From Varibaculum prostatecancerukia (lineage in GTDB: Bacteria > Actinomycetota > Actinomycetes > Actinomycetales > Actinomycetaceae): a DNA stretch of 64,000 bases. Positions within the stretch are counted from its first letter, which is position 1, and every line of letters starts with the position of its first letter. The stretch spans positions 1,736,001 through 1,800,000 of the forward strand of contig NZ_OW968402.1 of NCBI RefSeq assembly GCF_943169825.2. Reading direction: 5' to 3'. This document shows, one piece after another, positions 1 through 7,672 of the stretch. The position numbers were made by a program, and so were the translations under genes. The notes beneath the pieces were generated by a model. The model was not told the DNA's origin, searched no databases, and was given only the letters and a program-made list of their open reading frames with translations.

Positions 1-509
1 TCCCGGTCAACGTGTCCGCCAACTTGATTACCCCAAACCCGTTCGTCGTCTTTATTCTCCCCTGCCTCATCTGGCTGCTCCGGCGATTCTGACCGGCTAC
101 CGGCTAAAGGTAAGATTTCGGGAACCTGGAACTGCTTATCGTCGCTATTGTCCTCGCCGCTGCGCAAGACTGTGTCCTCTGGATCTGCGCTATCTGCGGC
201 GTCTGCGCTATCTTCAGCAGCTCCGGCATCATCGCCGTCTTCGGCGGCTTTTACGTCATCAGAATCTTCGGAGTCATCGGAATCATTATCGGCTTCCCTC
301 AGGTGGTCAGGGTGCTCGGATTCCGTATCCGGATCCTCGCCCTTCAGAGTGGGGGCGGAAACCTGTTTCTCGTCCTCCTCGCGGGTTTGTGGCGAGGGAT
401 TTTCCTCCCCGTTCGCCGCCGGCGAAAGCTTTTCCTGGTTCCCGGAACTCTTATCGGCATCGTTTACGCCATGCCCAGCCGTTTCTTCTTTATCTTGTTC
501 ATTACTCAT
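1..509 (-). CDS. Acidic, disordered N-terminal region of an unidentified protein (partial)
   Basis: An open minus-strand frame starts at the ATG at 507-509 (MSNEQDKEET) and runs without a stop to the window edge, giving about 169 residues. It is dominated by D, E, S, P, G and A, with Asp/Ser repeats around residues 70-110 (DSDDSEDSDD), so the visible part is almost certainly intrinsically disordered. No signal peptide, membrane segment or catalytic motif is visible. The serine-rich plus-strand frame over the same bases is its complement. The ribosome binding site is weak, so the start is not certain. Many actinobacterial proteins carry such acidic tails before a folded domain. That domain would lie outside the window, and I cannot name the protein. 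Confidence 0.6.
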   Translation of the reverse strand, partial: MSNEQDKEETAGHGVNDADKSSGNQEKLSPAANGEENPSPQTREEDEKQVSAPTLKGEDPDTESEHPDHLREADNDSDDSEDSDDVKAAEDGDDAGAAEDSADAADSADPEDTVLRSGEDNSDDKQFQVPEILPLAGSRSESPEQPDEAGENKDDERVWGNQVGGHVDR

Positions 510-683
510 AGGGCGATACTACCGGGAATACCCGGTTATATGCTCATTCATCTGGTTTCAGCGGTCGCGAGCTGGCAAAATCTTCGATACCCTGGAAACA
601 GGTCGCTGAAAATCAGCATTATAAAATAGCTGGTTAACGGCCTTTGAAAGTATAAATTACCCAACAAAGTAGGGATAGGAATA

Positions 684-1172
684 ATGGCAAATAGCAAACA
701 AGAAAAAAAGACTCCGACTGTAGTACCCACCGCGGAAGAAGCCAAGGAACTCATCCCTGCAAATAATGTTGCCGAGGATCAAGGTCAGGGTCTAACCACC
801 GTTGCCGACCAGGTAGTGGCCAAAGTTGCCGGTCTCGCCATTAAAGAGATTCCGGGAGTCTACGATCTTGGTAACTCTGCCGCCCGCGCCCTGGGGGCTT
901 TGCGCTCCAAGGTGGGAGCCTCAGAAAGCATCACCCAGGGCATCTCTGTAGAAATCGGACAGACCCAAACCGCGCTGGACGTAGTGCTAATCGTGGAATA
1001 CCCCTACCCGGTACACGAAGTAGCCGACAAAGTCCGCGAAGCGATTTTCTCGTCTGTTGAAGGGTTAGTAGGCCTGGAAGTAACCGAAGTAAACATCAAG
1101 GTTACCGATGTGCATGTACCCGACAGTGACGAAGAAAAAGAAGAAGAGAAGGAAAGCAAGGATCTGAAGTAG
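684..1172 (+). CDS. Asp23/Gls24 family envelope stress response protein
   Basis: This 162-residue soluble protein carries an Asp23/Gls24 domain at about residues 35-145. The pattern TVADQVVAKVAGLAIKEIPGVYDLG, cut here for family comparison to its key turn EIPGVY, and the later YPYPVHEVADKVRE are typical. The C-terminal tail after about residue 148 is Lys/Glu-rich. Known family members sit at the inner face of the membrane, anchored by AmaP, and are linked to alkaline and cell-envelope stress. Here an AmaP gene lies at the end of the same operon. A purine-rich ribosome site (GGGATAGGA) precedes the ATG. It is the first gene of a five-gene run with short gaps or overlaps. Confidence 0.85.
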   Translation: MANSKQEKKTPTVVPTAEEAKELIPANNVAEDQGQGLTTVADQVVAKVAGLAIKEIPGVYDLGNSAARALGALRSKVGASESITQGISVEIGQTQTALDVVLIVEYPYPVHEVADKVREAIFSSVEGLVGLEVTEVNIKVTDVHVPDSDEEKEEEKESKDLK

Positions 1173-1195
1173 CCTTCGCCGGAAAGGAAAATAAA

Positions 1196-1390
1196 ATGAC
1201 CACCATAGCCGGTATTTTTTGCGGTGCTTTTCTGGCCTATATGGCCGTAGCTCACGGATTCTTCGGATTTTTAGTTGCCATCCTGTTTATGGCCATCGGA
1301 GCCGTGTTAGGCAGGGCGGCTTCTGGGAAGCTAGATCTGAAAGGCGTTGGTGAAGCCCTGATCGGCAAGCACACCACCACCTCCGATTAG
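1196..1390 (+). CDS. Small DUF2273-like membrane protein
   Basis: The protein has 64 residues, with two hydrophobic segments (about residues 4-20 and 22-41) separated by a His-Gly turn and followed by a short polar tail. Size, glycine/alanine pattern and position between two Asp23-type genes match the small DUF2273-like integral membrane proteins found with amaP and asp23. It starts 23 bases after the Asp23 stop, with GGAAAGGAAA upstream. It probably helps tether or organise Asp23 proteins at the membrane; this role is inferred from context only. Confidence 0.65.
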   Translation: MTTIAGIFCGAFLAYMAVAHGFFGFLVAILFMAIGAVLGRAASGKLDLKGVGEALIGKHTTTSD

Positions 1391-1404
1391 AAAGGAGGCG
1401 GCTA

Positions 1405-1761
1405 ATGCAATCCGATAAGGAACAGGCGGAGCTTACGGGAATCACCACGGTTTCCGCGCGGGCAATCCAAACCATTGTGGCCGCCACCACTGGGCGCCGC
1501 ATCAGCGTACCCGATAAGCTGATAAAAGTTACTACCCATGATGACCAGGGACTATTGGGGATAGATATTTCTTGTCCCCTGGACTATGACGCTCTGGACA
1601 CCATTGGGCAGACCCCGGACGCTTCGGTGTTTTCACTGGCAGGCGAGGCACGCCAAGACATTGTTAACCGCGTTAGCGAAATCGCCGGGGTAAAAGTAGG
1701 GCGCGTAAACCTGCGGCTAACCGGACTTTATAAACATCAGGAACGGAGGCAGCTGCAATGA
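1405..1761 (+). CDS. Asp23/Gls24-like protein (second copy)
   Basis: This 118-residue soluble protein has the Asp23-like fold pattern: a first helix containing VSARAIQTIV, central strands GIDISCPL, and a C-terminal helix-strand ending GVKVGRVNLRLTGL. It is shorter than the first Asp23 protein of the operon and lacks its charged tail. The start ATG follows an excellent AAAGGAGG site. Its stop overlaps the next start by four bases (ATGA), so translation is probably coupled to the DUF6286-like gene. It may be an AmaP-binding partner of the envelope-stress complex. Confidence 0.75.
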   Translation: MQSDKEQAELTGITTVSARAIQTIVAATTGRRISVPDKLIKVTTHDDQGLLGIDISCPLDYDALDTIGQTPDASVFSLAGEARQDIVNRVSEIAGVKVGRVNLRLTGLYKHQERRQLQ

Positions 1762-2354
1762 GTACGCAATCCAGCAAATCCGGTCCTTATGTGTCTTATC
1801 TAGTCCGGCGGGAAACTCATTCCTCCCGGGCGCTAATCAGCGTTATCGTGGCGCTACTCTTGATGGCGGGGCTAGGGTATTTAGCTACCGAGGGAGTGCT
1901 GGCCGCGCTAGGCCGCCCTCCCCTATTGGCGACCCCCCAAGATTTGTGGGAGCAAGCCCCTGCCGCTTTGCAGGAAAAGTCTCGCCCCCTAGTAATCATC
2001 GTGGGGGTGCTAGTGGCAATTTTTGGGTTGCTACTGCTAGCCAAAGCCATATTGCCGGGGACTTTAAGCAAACATGCATTAAGGGACGAGCGCGCCGCCT
2101 ACGTTGCCGATGACTCGGTGATCGCCTCCGGGATTTCCCGCTTGGTGCGCGAAGAGGCCGGGCTACCCCAGGGAACAGTGTCTACCGCGGTTAGTAAACG
2201 CCGCTCACTAAGCACCATCACCCCCAGTACCGGCCGCCCTCTAGACCAAGGGCAGATGACACAGTTCACGAAGGATGAAGTTTCTTCCTGGCAGCTGCAG
2301 CCGCGGTTAAAAACCACTGTTAAGGTCGCCCCCGAGGGGAGGCTGGAGAAGTGA
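1758..2354 (+). CDS. DUF6286-like membrane protein of the Asp23/AmaP operon
   Basis: The protein has 198 residues with two membrane segments, about residues 28-52 (VIVALLLMAGLGYLATEGVL) and 80-100, followed by a basic soluble domain. Topology and position directly before amaP match the DUF6286 proteins of actinobacterial asp23 clusters. No enzymatic motif is visible. It overlaps both neighbours by four bases, indicating coupled translation in one operon. The role is probably structural, at the membrane side of the Asp23 system, and is inferred from context. Confidence 0.65.
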   Translation: MSTQSSKSGPYVSYLVRRETHSSRALISVIVALLLMAGLGYLATEGVLAALGRPPLLATPQDLWEQAPAALQEKSRPLVIIVGVLVAIFGLLLLAKAILPGTLSKHALRDERAAYVADDSVIASGISRLVREEAGLPQGTVSTAVSKRRSLSTITPSTGRPLDQGQMTQFTKDEVSSWQLQPRLKTTVKVAPEGRLEK

Positions 2355-2977
2355 AGAAACTACCGCGGGCATTGAACCGGATTCTGCTGTTTGTCTTTGG
2401 TCTGCTTTTCTTAGCCACCGGAGCAGCGCTGGTGGCAGTGGCAACTTATGCGCCGCTGCGCGACCTGGTGCTTAAATATCGCTCACGTCTTGACAGCGAA
2501 TACGCTTCGCTAGCGGGGCAAGCAACCTTTAAAGTGTCCGGGCAACAGTTTTCCTGGGTACAAGTGGGACTGATTGCGGTCGCGATTATTGTCGCCCTCT
2601 TGCTGCTCAGCTGGATATTTTCCCAGGGAGGCGGCAAGATTCGCTCACTGGCTTTAAATAAGGCTGGAAAAGATTCCGAAAAAGAGGGCGAGATTACCGC
2701 CGAACTGGGCTTAATCCGGGACATTATCGACGACGCAGTCAGCGACAGCCGCTGGATCTCGTCCTTGAAGGTGGCTTCTTGGGACGTGAAGAAACAGCCC
2801 GGACTGCTGCTAAGTGCCGCAGTTTATAAGGGAGCAAATCCTCGGGAAGTAAAGACAGAGCTTGACCAGGCAATCGCTAGGCTCGATCAAGTTTTAGGAA
2901 TAAACATGCCGATTTTGGTACGACTAACCACGAATTGGCGAAGTAACTTAGGATCTGCGGACCGCGTAGATTCATAG
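2351..2977 (+). CDS. amaP: Alkaline shock response membrane anchor protein AmaP
   Basis: This 208-residue protein begins at a GTG that overlaps the preceding stop. It has two membrane helices (about residues 10-32 and 73-92) enclosing a 40-residue loop, then a cytoplasmic Asp23-like C-terminal domain (LKVASWDVKKQPGLLLSA). That arrangement is the AmaP layout: two membrane segments that hold Asp23 at the membrane. It is the last gene of the coupled run. The CsbD gene follows after 20 bases with its own AAAGGAG site. Confidence 0.75.
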   Translation: MKKLPRALNRILLFVFGLLFLATGAALVAVATYAPLRDLVLKYRSRLDSEYASLAGQATFKVSGQQFSWVQVGLIAVAIIVALLLLSWIFSQGGGKIRSLALNKAGKDSEKEGEITAELGLIRDIIDDAVSDSRWISSLKVASWDVKKQPGLLLSAAVYKGANPREVKTELDQAIARLDQVLGINMPILVRLTTNWRSNLGSADRVDS

Positions 2978-2997
2978 AAAAAATAAAGGAGAACAAT

Positions 2998-3243
2998 ATG
3001 GGATTGGACGACAAGATTAAGAACACCGCTGAAGATTTGGGTGGCAAAGCTAAAGAAGCTGCCGGCAAAGTTAGCGGAGACAAGAACGTAGAAGCCGAAG
3101 GCAAAGTTGATCAGGTCAGCGCAGAAATCAAAGACAAGGTTTCTGAGTTTACCGACAAGGCCAAGGACGTGGCCGAAGAAGCCGGCGCAAACCTGAAGGC
3201 TGCTGCTGAAAAAATCAAGGAAGGTTTCTCTGACGATAAGTAA
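2998..3243 (+). CDS. CsbD family stress protein
   Basis: This 81-residue, highly charged, cysteine-free protein is made of amphipathic helix repeats. The opening GLDDKIKNTAEDLGGKAKEA and the later VSGDKNVEAEGKVDQ are the CsbD-like signature. Homologues are abundant general-stress proteins of unknown biochemical role. A clear AAAGGAGAAC site lies before the ATG. A strong hairpin terminator 38 bases downstream closes the transcription unit, so it is probably co-expressed with the Asp23/AmaP genes. Confidence 0.85.
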   Translation: MGLDDKIKNTAEDLGGKAKEAAGKVSGDKNVEAEGKVDQVSAEIKDKVSEFTDKAKDVAEEAGANLKAAAEKIKEGFSDDK

Positions 3244-3281
3244 ATCCAGAGAAAACTAAGCTTTAAAATAGCTATAGAAAG

Positions 3282-3313
3282 GGATCGGGAGGCAACCGCC
3301 TCCCGATCCTTTT
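3282..3313 (+). terminator. Rho-independent terminator after csbD
   Basis: A perfect 12-bp stem (GGATCGGGAGGC with GCCTCCCGATCC) and AACC loop is followed by TTTT. On the opposite strand the hairpin is followed by CTTTCTAT, so it may also stop the minus-strand gene ending at 3377. Confidence 0.85.
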
Positions 3314-3376
3314 ATGTCTAGTCTCCTAAAACGCTCTAGGCTCTAAAATTGCACTTTCCAGAGTACAAATTCCCAG

Positions 3377-4723
3377 TTAATCCAGTAGGGAGGGGGAAAC
3401 TTTAGTTTCCTCCCCAATGCGCATATCGGCGATCTTCCCGGCGGCCCGCAGCTCTTTTAGCCGTGGAACTACCCGCTTAGAAATCCCCCAAGGATCAATC
3501 GTATTTAAGTAAATCCGGGTACCGCCCTCAAATCCCGCCAAAGTCGAAATCCGCCATTTCAACAAGATTCGCCAACGCATCGGGGTCGAAACCGATAGCG
3601 GACGGTGATACCACTCTTCATTACAGGGAACATCCGCCCCGGTAGCCGCATGGATAGCGTGCAAAATATCGGATACTGCCCGCACTTTCCTTTCACCCGC
3701 ATCCCAGGGATTACAAGGTTTGCCCAGTGGCCAGACTGCAATCGTGGGATAGCGGTGCCCCACCCCCGCCATCGCAATCGCGTCCTCGTTTTGCGCCAAG
3801 ATCAGGCCGCGAGAAGCCCGAATCTTCAAAATCGTATGGTAAATATCGGGGTCTTTACGCAAGCGCTCGCGTTCCTGCGCGGTCTGAACCGGAAATTCGT
3901 CAATTGCCACCAACTGTTTATGCAAGTGATCAAAACTGGCACCCGCCGGTTTCAGCCAGTTCTGGAAAGTGGCCACGTATTTAACTGCCGGATCCAGGTC
4001 GTACAGGTTGCGCAAGGTGCGGGCAGTAAAAGCGGTATAAGCATTATGCTCATCAGGAGTGAGCGTACCTGCCGAAGCGAGCTGGGAAGAATCAGTCGCT
4101 CCGGGAACAAAATGCCGCTTAGCCACAATCAAGTCATGGCCACCCGAAAAGAACGAGCTGGCCTGCCCCAACATTTCCGGTTCGCTGAGGCCATCGATTT
4201 CGGCGTCATTCATCCCGTATTGGTGCAGCTTAGCTCGCACTACCCGCAGCACATGGTCATAGCCAGTGGGGGTGGACAGGTATTCCGCCATATGTTGGCG
4301 TTCCTTATCGGAAGGCTCATGGCCATAATTAAGATTCCAATATTGATAGGAAACAATCTCGAACAGGTTGGGAATCCGGCGAAAATCTGCCGGGTATTGG
4401 CTTAATTGATTGGCCGCTAACCCCTCTACCAGCCGGAAATCCCCGCAGCTAGTAGTTTTATCTGCCGGGAGTTCTTGATCCCCCAGGACAATCCGGGATT
4501 TTTCGGGCGGGGTTTCTAGATAGCGATCCGAGCAGAAAGCACAACTGGAAGTGTGGTCTTTGTCGGTAATCGGCTTGGGGTTAACCTGCGGCTTAGCTAG
4601 GGGGCGATGCCCGCGACCAGGAACAGTCCACACCTCGGTTCCGGTCAACTGATTTCGCTGTTTAACGGTTCCATCTGCCAGTTTAACTAGGGCGCGTGCC
4701 GATGCTGCTTCCTCTTTTGCCAT
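3377..4723 (-). CDS. DUF4921 family, GalT-like nucleotidyltransferase/HIT-superfamily protein
   Basis: The protein has 448 residues. An N-terminal Cys pair (SCAFCSDR, about residues 60-67) resembles the zinc site of galactose-1-phosphate uridylyltransferases. The later FDHLHKQLVAID resembles the catalytic His-x-His-x-Gln region of that superfamily, except that the first His is followed by Leu-His-Lys-Gln. Actinobacterial proteins of this type are listed as DUF4921. The substrate is unknown, and a true Leloir GalT role is not supported because no galK or galE is near. It is divergent from the adenine methylase, with 113 bases between starts. Confidence 0.7.
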   Translation of the reverse strand: MAKEEAASARALVKLADGTVKQRNQLTGTEVWTVPGRGHRPLAKPQVNPKPITDKDHTSSCAFCSDRYLETPPEKSRIVLGDQELPADKTTSCGDFRLVEGLAANQLSQYPADFRRIPNLFEIVSYQYWNLNYGHEPSDKERQHMAEYLSTPTGYDHVLRVVRAKLHQYGMNDAEIDGLSEPEMLGQASSFFSGGHDLIVAKRHFVPGATDSSQLASAGTLTPDEHNAYTAFTARTLRNLYDLDPAVKYVATFQNWLKPAGASFDHLHKQLVAIDEFPVQTAQERERLRKDPDIYHTILKIRASRGLILAQNEDAIAMAGVGHRYPTIAVWPLGKPCNPWDAGERKVRAVSDILHAIHAATGADVPCNEEWYHRPLSVSTPMRWRILLKWRISTLAGFEGGTRIYLNTIDPWGISKRVVPRLKELRAAGKIADMRIGEETKVSPSLLD

Positions 4724-4836
4724 ACTTCTACCCTAGTTGTCCGCGCCTACTTTTTTGCCTACCCGCAGCGCGTGTAAGTCAGATGCGTTAAATGCTGCGG
4801 GTCTGGTTTATAGTGAGCGGGAGGAAAGGAGGGAAG

Positions 4837-5886
4837 TTGATTAAATATTTAGGCTCCAAACGGAACCTGGTGCCAGCTTTAGGGACTATTGCTACCGCTG
4901 CCGATGCCAGCACCGCCCTCGACCTATTTTCGGGCACTACTCGGGTTGCCCAAGAGTTCAAACGCCGCGGAATGTTTACGACTGCCTGCGACCTGGCCTC
5001 CTATAGCTACCAATTGGCGCGCACCTATATCGAAACCGATGCCGACACCGTTGACCTTGCAGCCTTGCGGGCGCATCTAGCGAAAATGAGCGCCTTGGAC
5101 GGTAAAGAGGGTTATTTCACCGAGACCTTTTGCCGCCAGGCGCGCTTTTTCCAACCCCACAACGGAGCCCGTATCGATGCCTGCCGAGACTACCTGGTGC
5201 CCTTGACAGACTATCCCCTGTTTCCAATATTATTGACTTCCCTGATAGAGGCGGCCGACCGGGTAGATTCCACCACCGGAGTCCAAATGGCGTATCTAAA
5301 ACAGTGGGCGCCGCGCTCCTATAACCAGTTAGAACTGCGTTTGCCGCAGCTGTTATCTGGAAAGGGGCGGGCGCTGCAAGGCGACGCCCTACAACTGGTT
5401 GACCAGGTACCCGAAGTCGACCTCGCCTACCTTGATCCCCCCTACAACCAGCATCGATACTTTACGAACTACCATATTTGGGAGACCCTGGTGCGCTGGG
5501 ATGCCCCGGAAACCTACGGGGTGGCACGCAAACGGGTGGACGCCCGCGGCGATGAACACCGCTCAGTCTTTAACTCCAAGCGCACTATGGCACAAAGTTT
5601 CTTTTCCCTACTGGGGCGGGTACGCGCCAAAACCATCGTGGTTTCCTATAACGATGAAGCCTGGATTAGCGAAGACGAGATGATTAACGCCATCCATGAG
5701 GCCGGGTTTGCACGGGTCGAGAAATTTTCCTTTTCCCAACGCCGCTATGTGGGGGCAAAAATTGGGATCTATGATCCCCAAGGCAAAAAAGTCGGTAAAC
5801 CGGGAGCAGATCGCAATACTGAAAACGTGTTCGTAGGGGGCAGCGCCGCCACCCTTTCCCAAATCAGCGCGGCTTTGGCGCCCTAA
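4837..5886 (+). CDS. D12-class N6-adenine DNA methyltransferase (orphan)
   Basis: The enzyme (349 residues from the chosen start) transfers methyl from S-adenosylmethionine to adenine in DNA. The opening IKYLGSKRNLVP is the N-terminal cofactor-loop motif of D12 enzymes, and LDLFSGTTRVAQ is the Gly-rich SAM motif. The catalytic DPPY motif sits at about residue 200 (YLDPPYNQHRYF). I choose the TTG at 4837: it follows AAAGGAGGG and gives the family-typical start MIKYLGSKR. In-frame upstream starts (ATG 4792, GTG 4813) would add 8-15 residues unlike the family. No restriction endonuclease gene is adjacent, so it looks like an orphan methylase. Confidence 0.8.
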   Translation: MIKYLGSKRNLVPALGTIATAADASTALDLFSGTTRVAQEFKRRGMFTTACDLASYSYQLARTYIETDADTVDLAALRAHLAKMSALDGKEGYFTETFCRQARFFQPHNGARIDACRDYLVPLTDYPLFPILLTSLIEAADRVDSTTGVQMAYLKQWAPRSYNQLELRLPQLLSGKGRALQGDALQLVDQVPEVDLAYLDPPYNQHRYFTNYHIWETLVRWDAPETYGVARKRVDARGDEHRSVFNSKRTMAQSFFSLLGRVRAKTIVVSYNDEAWISEDEMINAIHEAGFARVEKFSFSQRRYVGAKIGIYDPQGKKVGKPGADRNTENVFVGGSAATLSQISAALAP

Positions 5887-5897
5887 GCACGAATCCG

Positions 5898-6311
5898 CTA
5901 ATACTGGAGCCAGCCCTTAGCTTGCTGGGAGAGCTGCTCTAAAAGAGATATCGCTTCTTGCGCCCGCGCTGCCGGCACCATCAGATGATCGTGGTGCAGA
6001 CCGGATAAAACATTGCAGGGAATAGATTGGCTGGCCAGCTGGGAAGCCACCGTGAAAGTGAGCCCGGTTTCTTCTAAGGAAACGTCGCAGTCCAAAGTGA
6101 TACGGCGGTATATCTTTTTTCCCTCAGCCAGTCCCGCAGCTTTTGCCTGCTCCAAGGGCACCACTAAGGTGAGTCCTTCTTCCTCTTTGATCTGGGCGAA
6201 TGAGTCCAACCCAGCGGGTAAACCATCCTGCTCCGACAAGAACACATACTTGCCAAACATATGGGGATGTAGCTTAGACAGCGCTAGGTCAAAGTCAGAA
6301 TAAGAACTCAT
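5898..6311 (-). CDS. ACT domain-containing protein
   Basis: This 137-residue soluble protein is likely built of two ACT-like modules, residues 1-65 and 66-137. The second contains LTFTVASQLASQSIPCNVLS, the pattern of the ACT domain proteins of the DUF2241/COG3603 type, followed by HHDHLMVP. Such domains usually bind amino acids or other small ligands; the ligand here is unknown. It converges on the methylase gene with an 11-base gap. Confidence 0.65.
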   Translation of the reverse strand: MSSYSDFDLALSKLHPHMFGKYVFLSEQDGLPAGLDSFAQIKEEEGLTLVVPLEQAKAAGLAEGKKIYRRITLDCDVSLEETGLTFTVASQLASQSIPCNVLSGLHHDHLMVPAARAQEAISLLEQLSQQAKGWLQY

Positions 6312-6511
6312 AGTTTTACGGTATGAGGATGGACGCTACCCGTGCTTTCTAATCTCACACTACGGTCGATTTTTTAAAGTTTAAGCAGGCTAATGCCAAA
6401 ACTTTCAGGCAATGCTCAGTAACTCGTTTTAGAATGCTCGCTCCCTAAAACCCGCCGGGGAGGACGCAGCCCTTGCCCGCCCTCGCTGTAGGTTAATACC
6501 GGCAGCAAAGG

Positions 6512-7291
6512 TTAAGAGATTCGCCGATAAACGCTCATTACTGCCCGCGCCACCGCCGAGGGCGACTCTAAAGGTACCAAATGCCCGGCGCGCGGCACCG
6601 AAACTACCCGGGTGCCGAGTGCCTTAGCCATAGCTTCGGCTTGGGCAGCCGTAGAACTTTGATCTTGCTCCCCGCGCACTACCATTGCCGGAATCTGTGC
6701 CCGCTCCAGGGTTTCCAGGCGCCCAGGACGCGCCGCTAACGCCCGCTGCGCCCAAGAAATCGCTTCCCCGGGAGCCTCTCTAATCCACTTTTCCATCAAC
6801 TCCGGAATCTTGGGGAAATCCGTGAGAGTTTCTTTGGCGAGCATAGTGGGGATGCCCTCCACTAGTTGCTCTTGCGCCCTGCCTACCAGCGCGCCTACCG
6901 CCATCTCCGTGCGGGCAGCCCGCGCCTTAGGCGTGTCAATATCGGCCTTGGTGCCTACCAGTACCACACCCCCAACCAGTCGCGGGTGACGCTCAATCAT
7001 CGCCTGCGCGGTGTGTCCTCCCATAGAGTTCCCACACACCAGCACTTTTTCGGCGCCCTCCGCGCGTACTGCTTGGGCTACATAGTCAGCATAGATTTCT
7101 AAAGAGGGCGGGTCAGTTGGGAGCGGAGAATGGCCAAACCCCGGGGGATCGACTGCGATTACCGGCACGCCCTCGAAACGGCGCGCCACCCCTTCCCACA
7201 TTCGATGATCGTAGGGGAAAGCAGCTAATAAAACTACTGCGGGGGTACTCCCTATTCTTTGCGCATCGCGCGTAAAAATCGCCACGTTCAT
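6512..7291 (-). CDS. Alpha/beta-fold hydrolase
   Basis: The protein has 259 residues. The nucleophile elbow is GNSMGG (Ser at about residue 88), the oxyanion strand is VVLLAAFPYDHRMW, a likely acid is Asp in VRGEQDQSS, and the catalytic His is in RAGHLVP near the C-terminus. This is a complete Ser-Asp/Glu-His hydrolase of the menH/esterase type. No signal peptide is present, so it acts in the cytoplasm. The substrate cannot be told from sequence or neighbours. The 200 bases downstream hold no gene. Confidence 0.8.
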   Translation of the reverse strand: MNVAIFTRDAQRIGSTPAVVLLAAFPYDHRMWEGVARRFEGVPVIAVDPPGFGHSPLPTDPPSLEIYADYVAQAVRAEGAEKVLVCGNSMGGHTAQAMIERHPRLVGGVVLVGTKADIDTPKARAARTEMAVGALVGRAQEQLVEGIPTMLAKETLTDFPKIPELMEKWIREAPGEAISWAQRALAARPGRLETLERAQIPAMVVRGEQDQSSTAAQAEAMAKALGTRVVSVPRAGHLVPLESPSAVARAVMSVYRRIS

Positions 7292-7390
7292 AAGCCCATC
7301 TTCGCACAGCTAGGGGCGAAGCTTAAGGTAAATCGGCGCCAGAGTTGGGGTTTTCCAGAAAGCGCGACCTTTGCGGATCCACTAGCTTAG

Positions 7391-7672
7391 TTAAAGACCA
7401 CGTTCCCAACAGGAGCGATGCCAGTGCCGGCGCTCATCTACGGCGGAGCGCTGGCCAAAAAGAGAATCAGTTCGCCAAGCCACCACCTGTGCCTGACCGA
7501 TCTGGATTTCTTGGCTACACCCGGGGCAACGATAGACCTTGCGTGCCTGCGAAAGATACTGCACCTGATAGTCACCATCCGCGCGGGAAACCGAACGCGG
7601 CATAGAAGCTAAGGAATCCATCCGCAAAGGGCGATGCTCGCCCCAGGGACGCTTACGAGAACGCCTGGCCAC
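7391..7672 (-). CDS. Small Cys/His zinc-binding-type protein
   Basis: The protein has 93 residues, with a basic N-terminus followed by YRCPGCSQEI and, 35 residues later, HWHRSCW, giving a C-x2-C...H-x3-C set that could bind one zinc. Homologues in actinobacteria are often labelled ATP/GTP-binding protein, but no nucleotide-binding motif is visible here. It starts with GTG immediately after the nagA stop (zero-base gap), so it is probably co-transcribed with nagA and its translation may be coupled. Confidence 0.6.
   Translation of the reverse strand: MARRSRKRPWGEHRPLRMDSLASMPRSVSRADGDYQVQYLSQARKVYRCPGCSQEIQIGQAQVVAWRTDSLFGQRSAVDERRHWHRSCWERGL

Noticed and set aside
148-609. Serine-rich plus-strand reading frame of 153 residues
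   Set aside because: It is the complement of the acidic minus-strand protein (Asp and Glu codons read backwards give Ser and Val), has no ribosome site and no domain.
3605-4405. Plus-strand reading frame of 266 residues
   Set aside because: It lies wholly within the DUF4921 gene on the other strand, has no recognisable domain, and its length follows from the codon pattern of that gene.
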